The position numbers were made by a program, and so were the translations under genes. From NCBI GenBank assembly GCA_009869945.1, contig WIXG01000018.1, positions 248,001-312,000 on the forward strand: a DNA stretch of 64,000 nucleotides, given 5' to 3'. How positions within the stretch are numbered: the stretch's first letter is position 1; every line of letters starts with the position of its first letter. Below are positions 33,301-45,993 of this stretch, in pieces. The stretch is from Mesaphorura yosii (taxonomy: Eukaryota; Arthropoda; Collembola; Poduromorpha; Tullbergiidae). The notes under the pieces are model-generated. The model was not told the DNA's origin. It was given only the letters and a program-made list of their open reading frames with translations, and ran no database searches.

Positions 33301-36300
33301 ACTGAGAACTAAAAAGTCTCAAGTATTCAAGAGCTCTTATTATTATTGCTTCACTGGATTTTTACCTTTTCCTTCTTTTACGTTCCACACGACGAAAAGG
33401 CTCAAGATGGAAGGTTGCAATATTAATAATTTTTGAACTTGAAGTTTATTACGAATTCTTGAGGAAGGAACAGTCGAGCAAATAAGGAAGACGTAAAAGG
33501 AAAGATGTGTGACTATAGGATAGATACTAAAGATGAAGAAATTGCTTACTTTGGCATTATAACAACGGTCGTTACACAGGCTACCAGCCACTACGTTGTG
33601 CTTTTTGCTCGTCCTTCTTCATCTCTTTTAATATATTCTGTAGAATCAAAAATTTGTGGGACCACCTCTCCTGACTCTTATCCTCGACTCAACATTTCAC
33701 GGTGCACTTCTTCCTTTGCCAACTGTTCGAAAAGTAGTAATTACAACATAGCAAAAGAATTCCCAGTCCGACGATAGTCGGTCTATATTGCGTTTTGCAT
33801 TTTTAAGTCTTCAATTTTCAGCACAAACGAATTTTGCAGAATTTTGAAAGAAGAAACGGGACGTGTCGATGGCAAAAAGGGCTAATTTTAATAGTCTCCT
33901 TATTCAGGTAGGAGGAAGAAGTCTGTCATTCAGTCAGGGCAATTGGTCGGAATTAATTTGAATTCTTCAGGCTTAGTGAGACGTGAAGAAATTAGCATTA
34001 TTTAACGGGCGCTACTTTATTAGCCATGCGATGATACGGTGGCTCTCTATGCAAATGCAGACGCGAACTTCTCGTGCGCTCCATTCACCGAGTTAATTTA
34101 GCACAGGCATGGAAAGTGTTTTTTGAAAGTAACTTCCGATGAGCATTTGGAAAGCAGGCTGGGCAAGAGATTGGGCAGAAGTTTGAGCGACACGCGATTC
34201 CTTTCCCACTCTTCGCTCTTGCAAACGCAGCAGACTTTTGTATTTCAGCGTGGCTGTGAGTAACTAAGAAAAATCGTGTAGAATGACAGAAACCCATTAG
34301 TCTAAATTAGAGAAGTGTGCAACGTCTCTCCTTTCATCTCAATTTTTTAGAAATTCCATCCTCTCTTGGTGTTATTTTCGCGGAGGCCGCGAAGCAAAGC
34401 AAAGGGAAGCAACAACCACGACGGCCAGTCATAATATGAAAGACGTTAAAATAATTACCCTAAAGATGTTCACGCATGCACAGTTTTCAGATTATTCGAG
34501 GAAACTCTTTTGCCAGGTCGTGAGCAAAGGACGGCTTTACGCGTGGCAGTAGTGTCTCGTAATACGCCACGCCATGCCACACAATGTGCAATTTAATACG
34601 GGGCCAATGGTAGCTGCAATACGGATGGAAAAATTTCGCGGAAGAAACAAAGCAAAAAACTGGGTTCGAAAAACCAAGAAGAAAATTCAGCAGAATGAAA
34701 TGAATGGGTCCTTGGAGTCAGTCGTATTCATTTAAATAGAAAAGGGAGAAAGCCCAAAACAACTGCTACCCATCTCGTATCAGCAACACACGACACAAGA
34801 ATGTATGAAAGTGTTAGAGCCCATGTAATCCCAGCTTGCAAACATTCTTCTTCGCATTCGAACACAGCCAGCAGGATGACTCTTTCTCCGTTCTGTGGAG
34901 AATGTGTCGCGTGTGCCGGACGCAACACGTGACAGCAGCACCGCCTCCTGCAAGGTTTTGTGTTACTTCAGTCTTATGTTGCTCTTCAATTCTGAGCGAT
35001 TAGAATGTAAAGACTTGGATTTCACTTTTCTAAGTCATTAATTCAGCTAGCAAGGTCTTGCCCGGATGTTACCCTGTGCGCTGTAAGACAAATAAAAATA
35101 CGAGCAATCAGCCAGCAAGAAAGTCTGAATTGATTTTCTACTATGTAAACAGAAACTGAATTGAATTCGAATTTAGGACAGATCAAATTATTTAGCAGAT
35201 GGAATGCTCCAGCCAGCACTGAGACCGATCAATTCTCTATTTGCATTCTAATTCGGTTCTGCGAAGACATCTGTCTCGTGTGATGAGGTTTTGAGCAGAT
35301 GCACAAGCAGGTAAGGTGAGCCTTACCTCGGAACGGGTTAAACTCGCCGTTATTTTTGCCCAAAATAAATTAAGGAAGATTGGGCTCAAGCAGAAGAAGA
35401 ATTTAAATCGAGTAAACTACCGCGTTTAGTCCCGAGGCTTGTCCCAAGAGAAATTGAATTTTTCTCTGAAGCGTAATCCACATTCAATGGTCTGCGAAAC
35501 CTATTCAAATTGCAACCGACACCATGCTTCGGCTGCCACCCATACCACGAGGGACTCAGTCAGCCAGATGTCAGTTTCCATGATCTTTCTTGACACATAA
35601 TTGAAATGTGGCATTTCGAGGATAACTTTTGCGCTGAAGGACTAATTTCAAAAAGTTGAGCATTCTAAGAGTTCGCACGCGCATTGTTCACAGTTCACGT
35701 AAGCCTGGATTTGGACATGAAAATTTAGTAGTTGTTGTGAAATCGTAACACAATATGCTCACGTTCCATGGGAAAATGGAGACAGTTGCCCTGCAGCATT
35801 AAAAGTTCAGCCAATTTTCCAGTATTAAACCAAAAAGATTAAACAGTGAATCCGTATCGCATGAGTTCCATTTTGCAAAACATCATTGTGAAGAGAAGGA
35901 AAGAAAATACCAACTTTAGTCGGACCACGCGCAGGCTTCTCGATCGTATTATATATGTGCATGCATTATTCTGTGTGCCCGTACAAAAGAATGGGTAATA
36001 TTATTTTGCCGACAGCCATCCTGCCATTATGAGATGGGTACATGTGGTAAAAAATCTGGTTCCTGGAAATTGTATCTGGTGGCTGTGGCTCTGACCATGG
36101 CCAGGAGACTCGTCTTTCAAATCACTTCACTTTCTCTTTGCTCTCGTTCCAGCTCCAGAGTCTAGCCTGGCCAGTCCTATTTCTTCCGAAACGGAAATAG
36201 CCACTCTTCTCCGGGCTGTCTTCCTTTATCGTGCGCGTCTAATCGGGAACAACGCTCAATGATTTTTGTCGTCAATCTGGCCATAAAGTGGACGAAGTGT

Positions 36301-39300
36301 CTGACAGCTGACACTCAACTGAACTGAAAGACCATCACGATCGTCCCAAACGCCGTCCTCCCGTACACAAGAGCTCTCAACATTAATGCTCACTTAAAAT
36401 TAATTAGCTTTTAGGCGAAATGACTACAATTATCGACGAATCATTATCATTATATTTTCTAAATTTGTAACCCCGGTGTGGATTCAGTGTATTTCTATCA
36501 TGTCATGGAACGCTCTGAACGGAGTGTGGGCGCTGGCTTCCTTGCTGCGTGCTTTCACCGCGCCAGTTAATTAAAGTAAGTTGGTGAAAGCCTCTTAACC
36601 TGAGTAGATTCGTCTATCAAGTCTCTCATAACCGCAGCCGCACGTAACGGGCATAATTTTCCTTTGGTTCCAACAACCACATACACAGGCATACTATGTC
36701 TAACATATTTTTCATTCTTTCAATTTTTTCGATGGACGCATTGAATGGGGCGATCGATACTATACATCTCCGGGCTTCGATAGGTTCACAGGTATCTCAT
36801 TCAGAGCACCATTCCGAGATGCAAGATCGAAAAATGTGGTAACTCAGTAGGGCTGAAGGAGGACTTCTCCATATTTTCCTTATTTATTCATTATTCGTAC
36901 TTGCCATTACTACACATGTACAAAGCCGATGCCGCGCTCACTTTTCTCTCGTCTCACCTACCGAATGATTACTCTGCAGAGACTTCAATCCCTGCTCGTG
37001 CTTTCTCTTCCGTGCCATGAAACTGCATACTTGTTTTAGCATAAAGTTCCTCTCTGCCGCCTATTTCATTCTATTATTATTAGAGTTGTGCAATCTCCTT
37101 TTACTGTCTTCTCGCTGCTTCTTTCATTGAATATAAGTGCAGTAATTCCCTATCACACAAGCCGCACACGGCAACGGAAGCACAGACATTTTATGTCTTC
37201 TATCTGTGCAGTACATATTACCAGACTTTTACACATCGATGATCATAAACTTATCATTCCGCAACTTTCTTCCCAATCCAAGTCCCTAAAATATGGTTCC
37301 AGTTCCGAATCTTTGTTTCATGCCGCCTCAATCTGCCATGATTGTTTGAATTTCGTGATCATACGACTGCAACCAGATGTGGTATTTTTCATAATGGAAA
37401 CCGCGATGGGATTTCTCCGCATGTCATAGCCACAGCACAGCGGACAAGGAAGTGGCACACTCGCAACTCAAGTCGCTTAGAAGTTAGAAGCAACTTTTGT
37501 AGGGCAAAGTTTTTGAAACATCATCAAAGCAAATTGATTTCCAGTACAAAAATGGTAAAGACACAACTCAAGCGAAAGTTGCGGTCTGGCCCTGCCATGT
37601 TGTGTTGGTATGCAACCTCAATCGCCGAGAGGAAGCGAGCTGACTGACTTCGGTAGCGCTGGCTGCATTAGTGTTAGCCCTCGATGGTTGAAGAATTGAG
37701 ACGGCGGAATTCGGGAGACAGATGTTTATCGGAGCTAACCCAAATGGATACTCGGTACAAAAGAAACATAGATCGAAGGAAAGCCGATCTATGCCACTGA
37801 GGCCACAGTGAGGTGAAATTTGGCTAGTTAGTGACAGATTGGATCAGATCTATCAATTAATTACGCCGTTCAGGCAGCGCAGCAGCAGTAGGGCAGGCAA
37901 TGTCTATTCTACGAGACGTAAAGCGAAGCAAGAACCGCATGCAGCGTAGGCAGATTTTGCTAATTGATTTTAAAGTAATCTCTCCTCTTCAACGCGGTTG
38001 ATGAGAGTTGTACTCCTTCTCTTGTATGCACAAAAAGTTGTAGAAATAGAAATCCAGTTCTTGCGCGCATGTATCCAGTTACCAATTAACAGAATGTAGG
38101 TAGCAGACTAGGATTAGCAATTTTAGCAGCAGCATGCCACATTTGATTTGTTCGAAATAGGATAGCAAGAGCGGTGCTACAACTCAGTCGAATAATAAAT
38201 TAATTAAGGCATACGGGACGGAACACCGAGCTTTCTCTTCGCACCACATGTGGGTCTGCGCTTAAAAGCAGCAGCCTGCTATGTAATTTCATGGTTCGTC
38301 CTAGTTAATTGCGGTGACATTATAAATTATTAGCACTAGTAATTAACACACAACTTGAGCGTGGATGTGTGCTGAGATAATAACATATTCGAGTTGGGAT
38401 TCGAAATCCTCACAGAATCGAAGCGCGGACAGTGAAGTGAAGATCAATAAATTCAAACGGAAGTAGATTCCGGAATATCTGGCTAAGTAATGACAGTGCA
38501 AACCATTTCGCAGAAACCTCTGTGTGTTTTGTATTATTATTGTTGTTATTCCAGGTTCCTAAAGTGCGTCACCTCGCATATTTTCCTCTCTTATGTAGAC
38601 AATTGAATAAATATTTGCTCATTGCAGAGACGAGAATGAAATACTTCCTATTTTAGCACCAACAAAGTGTGTTAGCAAGGCAATAAAAGTCTCTCACTTG
38701 TTGTCGGAGTTGTTTTCCCATTCACAACAAACATGGTACAGTTTTGTAAATCTTCGGAGGAGGTCAAACACGATTGTCTACAATTACAGCGGACAGAATG
38801 ACAAACGACAAGAGTGGCTGGATGCGTGTGAGGCTTGAGGCTCAGAATTTGTCACAATCATAATGCAATGGAGCAAACAATTGTGCAGCGCATGGTGGGG
38901 AACGAAATCCTACTCGCCTCACTCTTCTTATATCGCTGTAATAAAAAGTCAACGTGAAACTTTCTCCAGCAATAACAATAAGTGTCAAACTAAGAAAGTG
39001 TAATGCACGCAGACAGAATATGTTCACACAATTACCCTGCCGAGCAAGCGAATACGCAATGTCTGAATCGTCTGAAACTTTTTGTGTAATGTGTCAGATT
39101 CATATTCATATCTGACTCGGAGCAAGCAAACTGCAAGGAGACGGAATTGAAAGACGTTGATCTGGTCAGAAAATCATCGATTAATTCTACGAGTTTTGAG
39201 CTTCACCAAGAGAAGGAAAGTTTGATTCCTTGAAGCGCCCACGAATGCGCCTATCCATTGGCAAAATAGAAGGGCGTCGGTAGACCTTATAGTTTGCCTG

Positions 39301-42300
39301 TCCTTCAAAAATAACTTCCACATCAAACAAAAATTTGCTGAGCTGACACTTTTCAAGTCCAGCAAGAGCATGATGAAAGCGAAGAGAAAGGGATCCGACC
39401 GTGAATAAATTTTATCTGCTCGGTAATGGCGACCCTTTTGTAATACTTTAAAAGAAATCGCCAGCTATAATTTCATTATTCGGTTGTCAATGTCCCCCGC
39501 GCAGGCAAGAAAGTTGTCACCGTATTGTACTCATTCATTCGAGTATGACTTGATGAAAGCATTGCACAAGTTTTCTATTAAAAAGGACTTTTTGCCATCA
39601 AAGGAAAAAGTTTGTCTTTATGTGTGCTCATGATACCTGTTCGTGGCTCAGCGCCCATTCAGCATGCTGTGGGCGCAAAACAATATCTGAACTAGATTCG
39701 AATTCAAAGCAGGTTCGCTCTTGCGGCTCATGCATGCACGCACGTGTTTGCTGAAAAGTAATTGAAGTAAAACCTTCTAAGCAAGGCCCACATACATACA
39801 GCATCATAACCATATCAAAAAGTAACCGACAAGAATCCACCTGGAAATTATGTGCTAAAATACAGCGTGGAGTGGAAGCAAAGTCGGTCCATGGAAATGG
39901 CGGAGTCGCGGAGTTAAAAAATGAGTAGCGTGGCGAAGGAAATGGGTCGGAGTACGCATGCAATAAAAGTAGGCAATCCTCAATTGAAAATTGAATATAC
40001 AGACTGAGTTGCGGAGTCGCGTACTAAATTCAAAATTCGCTGCCATTCCCTCAACTTCGGGACGTGCTCAGAAAACATTTTCTCACTTTCGCTATCGCGA
40101 TTCGCGAAACATGCCTTCGCTCCACTCGATGTGATTACACAACACGTGAATGAATCATGTCTTCTGTGCATTTCTTCACACATGTGAACCCGATTCGTGG
40201 GTGCGAGATTAGCACGGCGCTCTGACCACGTTCACTCTCGCAGTTTACATTCCCGATTCTCTTGAATGATTCATGCGATGTTACAACCGCCACTTATAAA
40301 GCACTTCGAAAATTGAGAGGGAAAGTTCGGAGCACATAATAATTGATGTGATGGGCATGGCAAGACAAATACCGCACACCAGACATCACGGCCAGGTGCA
40401 TCACCTCCGAGGTTCCAACTCCGTGGAATTGAGTGAGTCGTCAGACGGGGCGACAATTCGATTTTTCTTTCGACAGGAAATCATAAATCTGAAAAGGCTG
40501 CCAGGCAGTTTTTAAGTTGGGGAAAGCTAGACTGAGCATCCTATGATTTAGCATTTCATGCTACTCAGCGTTCAAGTGCCAGCATTGTAATTGAGAATTG
40601 AGCAGCCAGAACACTAAACACTTCCTGGCAAGCGTGAAAAAACTCGAACCCCGGGTAATCATATTCCCTACTCGGTCACTCTCTTCTCAAGAATCAACTC
40701 GAAACAATTATGGTGCAGAAATAGTACAACTAATTAGTTTTGTTGTTTGTTTCCAGAAGAACTCAACTTTTGCCCTGTTCAAATGATCTTCCCTCGTTTG
40801 TACATAAATACTCGCAGGAAACGAAATGAGACGCATTCAACATTGCGTACTCGGTTAAATTAAAGTCTGAATGTAAATAGATATGTAGAAAGTTCTGAGC
40901 CTTACTTAAATAAAACTCCGAAATGAGTCTACACGCACGGTGAAAGCACAATTTTCAAGAGGCAGGCAAAGCCTTTGGAGATTATTAAAATGTGATGTGC
41001 GACATTCTCCATCCCTGGAAATTATTATGCGCGCTGCCGTTCCCAAAATGAAATAGTTGTTCATATGAAAGTCTTAAATTTTTAAAGGAAACGGAAACTC
41101 TTGCAATAGATCAGATTTTTGTCGATCCGTTGTTCGGTAAATGTGCACGAGCTTTGATTCCACGATATAATCTCATTATGAGCTCAGGGCCGATTTACCC
41201 TGTACAACTTGTAGTATATGAAGAGCAGTTGAAGAAGCTTTAAAAAATCTTCGAAGCTTTCTTGAGAGATGTAAGTACAGGCTTTAAGTCAAGTCACGAG
41301 TCAAGAGTTATCATAAGGACAAGCGTTGCTAGAATTAATTACGGCACTAGGAATGCGATCTTTGGGTCTGACTGACCCTTGTTCTTCCTGGAAAGTGAAA
41401 ATTCCAAGATCACTAGAAATATGACCAGAGGCATAGTGTAGGATTTCAGCAACACGCACATGTATTTGACGAAATGTGCATTAGAATGGGCTCATTGTTT
41501 AGAGTTCATTTCTTCCATGTTAAGCACAATCAGCAGAAGAATGGAAACAAAATGGAACGTATGAAAGCAGTCATTCGTCAAAAGGGAAGTATGAATGCTA
41601 TCACCCGCTTTTTGTGTGCCCTTGCCGTCTTTCTGAGTACAGTGCCTTTTTTTGCTAAGCAATGAGTTAAGCGGCGCTACGCCTACTGGTCCTCGGTTCC
41701 TCGCGCCTTGGCTTGGCATTGAGGCATTCTTCCAAGAGAAAGAACCCAAATTGAATTAAATTGTACATCAACAAAGCTCATAGTTTTTTCATCGTAGAGT
41801 CATTTGGGCAGCGACAGCAATATATTACTACGGCTCTTGGCGGACAAGACGTGAGAGGCTGACCCAAGAGCAGAAGACGATGACAGCCGTTTTCAGAGGC
41901 GCATTTTCTCCTTTTTAATATTTAATGATGTAATTTACGCCAAATTGAGTAGCCGTTAACACGAGACGTCTTGCAATAATCACATTAGTCGAGTACTTGG
42001 GGATACTCCACTGATCTGATTTTATGGGCAAGCCGGGTACGAGTTGAAATCTATTAAAAGGCCAAGCGAATGCATAATAGAGAGAGTACAAAAGACTTGA
42101 AAAACCTGTCACAGAAAATACAGCATACGTTTTCTAAGCAGAAATGTCTTCCTCCAAACTTTTCAAGAGCCGTGTGCACGCCAATTGTCATGAATGTGGG
42201 CGGATTATTGAGATCGACCAAAGTTTAACGCCTTGATTCGCGATAACGACATTAGGAAGGTAATGTGAGCCATAAGACATTTACTACATAATCACTGGCC

Positions 42301-45300
42301 ATTCCGACTATTAGGAGATAATGGTAAACAATATAAAACAGACGCAATATGGAGACTTCTCAAAGTACGACAATAAAATCCACATATATCCGTACAGGGA
42401 CGGCGAAATGAGTAAATGCTTCCACTAGAGGCAATTATTTTTGGTTCTCTGGGCTGGAAATGGTTGAAATTGCACATGTACACGGAGCGTGAAGGAAAGA
42501 AGATCCGCTGAGTGATAGAAGGCAGTGCAGTGTACGCACGGTATGACAAGAATGCTACGGAATTATATTAGGAGAGCAGCAGTGGCAATGCCACGACAGA
42601 AGATGGAACAAAACTAATAAAGGTTCTGGTCTGGGCTGCCTGGATTCGATGCTGTGCGGTGCGTAGGAAATGAGAGCTTATATTGGACAATAGTCGTGAA
42701 CATTGGTTTTCTCAGGAGACGGGTTCCACGAGAAGGAGATTCACAAGGAAAATGCAATCCGTAATTCCCGAGCCTTGGAGTTCTCGCTGCCTTTAACACT
42801 TTCCCCTTCACGCAGGCAAAAATGCAAATGTCGCCTCCAACACCTTCATGTGTATAATTCATACTTCACACTAGACTAGCCAGTCGCAAGACACTTCCAA
42901 ATTAGCATTAAATAAAAGGAGACACAAAATTTGCTAATAATTCGACCAGCGCAGTGGAGAAAGCCGAGACCTTTCTCCCTAATAGACTCTATATTTCATA
43001 ACTGTTTCGCTTTTCATGGACCCGTGCCAAGTGCACTACACATGTACTACAGAAGTTAGTTGAAGTCTATTCCATTATCTAACGAACCAGAGAACTTGAG
43101 TCGGGGAAAATATTATAGTCGGCCAGAGCAACATGTTACGAGGGAGTGAAGATAGTATCGTTCATGGTTCACATTATCATCATAATCAGGTGTACTGAGC
43201 ATAAGATCCGAATAAAATATATTGTCAAATGATAACACAATAAATGATAAACCCTCGAGCAATTGTCTAATACAGTGCAGGCCATTATGGTACTTTCTGT
43301 CTGCTCTTCCAACTTTCTCTGAACAACGTACTCGGAATCGGATACACGAGACGGGAATAGGGAGAGAAGAGAAAGTCCGTGTGCCATGTCAACTCCAAAC
43401 TATACACTTTGTGCCTGCGAAAATTGATAACTTGGTCTCAGGCCAGGCCTAGCGGCGCGCGTACAGCACATGTCTAACTTGCTCCAGCCACGAGCCTGTT
43501 GTGGTTGTTGAAAGTATTTAATAAAGATACGCACACGCGCGTCAGTCTTCATTATTTGCGCTCTCTGATATTGATTGTATTGAATTATGTACATCGGGCT
43601 TAATGGAAGCGTGGCTATGTGGCACTCCTGTCCTGAGCCGACGACAATAAACACAGTCGTCACTCATGATCATGAGGCGAGACGCGACAGGACTGTGCGT
43701 AGTGCCGTTAAATAACTGGGAGCGGGAGCAGAGACATGTCATGATGTAATTGTCTGTCTGGTAAAAGTATCGGTTGATTGAATTTGAGTGGAGTCGTTCA
43801 CCTGCGCAGATGCGGGTGTTCCGTAGAGTTCGTGGTTCGGGTAACACTTTGTCAGTTCTACCTCTTTAAAAGTCCATTAATCTGTTGATATTGGAATATA
43901 TTTGAGGAGCACAGTTGGATGTACGGAAGGAGCAGACCTTCACGTGCTATGCAAATTAAGTAGAACCTCAGGCACTGGCTGTTCCGTTGCAAAGAAAGCA
44001 GGCAAACTCTCATGTGTGCGGTCGCGTCAAAAGTTGGACTGATAACAGTTGCCAGTTGTTTGGAAATTGAGAAAGTAGTAAACAAAATATTATGGAAGAG
44101 CTTTGCTCCCTGCCTGAGAGTTCCTACGGAGTGAAAAAGTAAATAAACCTTGGCTCTGTTTTTGATTTTGAGCGTTTATCTGGTTGGGTCGTTGGATGAT
44201 GGCAGTCGGTTTAGCTTCGCTTGCATGCCCTCAAGTTTTTCACTATCGTGGGCATAATTCAACTTAACCCGCTGTTGGTGGATGGTATGCAATATTGATT
44301 CAAATATTTCTCATTCCAGCCTTTCATCTGACTACAAACTCAAGCGGTCGGACCAGTCTCAATCTGAATCTTGCTGTTTCCGTCATTTTTTGACACTTGA
44401 AAACCTCAACATCTGGAGTGAAGTTATCATGGACCATGAAAGGTTGATGTCCTACTGAATCACTACTCCGGGGGAAGAGGGAAGGGCATTTTTAACAACC
44501 TAAGTAAGTGTCGCACGTGTGAGTTGACTATAAATGAACGAGTGTAATCGGAAATGAGCTGATGCATGGCACTCCGTGCGCCGGATCATCAACCTGATGG
44601 CGAGACCTCCGCATTTGTGCATGTTTCTCCAATAAGTAATTTAACCAATCTAGCTACTTTTAGGCTGACATCGTAAGTCATTTACAGGAGGGATTACATC
44701 CGAAAAGTTAGCACACTGCTCTGCGTGCAGGGACCACAGCACAGGACGAGAAGTTACTGCTGGAATTCTCTTGCTAGCTGGAGCAGCGAACTGATAGATC
44801 GGACCGACTCCTTTAAATCTGGGTCAAGCCTATTGTGAGTTTGTGAGTGTGACCTGCGAATCTAGCCACACATGTGATCCGTATTGGAAAATTAAGAGCT
44901 CACGTTGGTGGAGTAAGTGAGTGAATAATGCTGTAATGTCAAATTCAAGCTGCAAGTAGGAAATAAAAAAAAATTCTAAGTTTAATCGACGCGTTAAAAA
45001 ATTTGTTTCTAGTGAAGCCTTCGCAAAGCTTCAATATCAATTTGTCTCGTGTTTTGTTCGCAGCTCGGGTAGGAGGAGGGTGAGTGTGTACACGGAGGTA
45101 ATATTGGCTATATTGGACTCTGTCTGGGTCAGGCAACTCCGTTCTCGTCGCAAGTTGTAAACTTTCACCTCCACACCTTCATCTTGTTTCTACCTCGGAA
45201 CTCGGAAGCGTGTTTCTATTTAGGAGGCCAAGAATTTACCGAAGGAACTGGAGTTGAGTTCGTTCTATCAAAAGTTCACAGGACGAAATGGTATCTGGTG

Positions 45301-45505
45301 TCGTAGAGACTTCTAGAGAGTAGAGGTCCATGCACATTTTATAGAATTACATGACATTATGAAGGAGAATTGAAGTGAGAAGAGAGTCTTCCGTGCATTT
45401 CCGTTGCCTTTTTCTTGTTCAGGAATCTCTTAGTAAAATAACATTGAATTTACATTAAACACATTATAGGGCGAAGGAAGAGTCACCACCATTCACCATG
45501 CTCAA
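27304..45505. other. Long stretch without a recognised gene (18 kb)
   Basis: Many short frames on both strands, none with a domain or splice context I can defend. The longest (29375-29851 plus, 30058-30396 minus, 32536-32871 plus, 37088-37429 plus) carry no known motif. It could be receptor intron 1 or intergenic. Confidence 0.5.
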
Positions 45506-45644
45506 ATGTGGAGAAGCTCAAGCTTAGGCAAGGGTGACTTGAATTTCCACTTGATAAACTCCGGTATGTTCCCAGTAAGTGAGTTTAATATTCTAAAACA
45601 TTGTAAAATTGAATTGTAAATTGGATTTTTGTTTCTCTTTTCAG

Positions 45645-45993
45645 TCCAAGCACCTCTTCGCATGCTCTACGACCGATCGTGAGCAAGAAATCTTGATTAC
45701 AGTCAATAAAACGGGATCTTGGATGTTCCGAAATCTAATAAAATCAATGCTCGAGGAGCACGAGCACACACGTGTCCTGAAGTGTGAAAATATACCGGCA
45801 CAATAAACGCTACCACCTTGATGAAATGAAGATTGCGAACAATTTATCTTTATTTAAAGAGCTTTATTCTGCCAGCAATAAACAGAGGCCAATTTTTAGA
45901 GAAGTACTTTCCGAGAAGGCGCGAAAAGAGCGCAGCTCAAAATGGGATTTCATATTCTGTGATAAAGCACAGAAATCGAATAAAAGCACGTAG
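45645..45993 (+). pseudogene. Caspase-like small-subunit (p10) fragment, frame-broken or mis-spliced
   Basis: After a good acceptor (TTTCTCTTTTCAG at 45644) the frame reads SKHLFACSTTDREQEILITV, then NKTGSWMFRNLIKSMLEEHE and a stop at 45804-45806. A-x-S-T....-x-T-G-S-W-x-x-x-x-L-x-x-x-(M/L)-x-x-H recalls the caspase p10 region (substrate-binding GSW). In the +1 frame from about 45784 the text NKRYHLDEMKIANNLSLFKE-LYS resembles the p10 ending NLGF-x-KKLYF. A possible upstream exon ends at 45574 (CCCA|GTAAGT, 70-nt intron, phase 0). No p20 with QACRG was found, so it is a fragment, a pseudogene or a coincidence. Confidence 0.35.

Noticed and set aside
38398-38432. GGGATTCGAAATCC, similar to a tRNA T-arm
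   Set aside because: No A-box, acceptor stem or anticodon arm at the proper distance on either strand.
38842-39027. Signal-peptide-like frame MNIFCLRALHFLSLTLIVIA on the minus strand as receptor exon 1
   Set aside because: Good hydrophobic core, but no phase-1 GT donor of reasonable quality follows it, and it lies 18 kb from exon 2.
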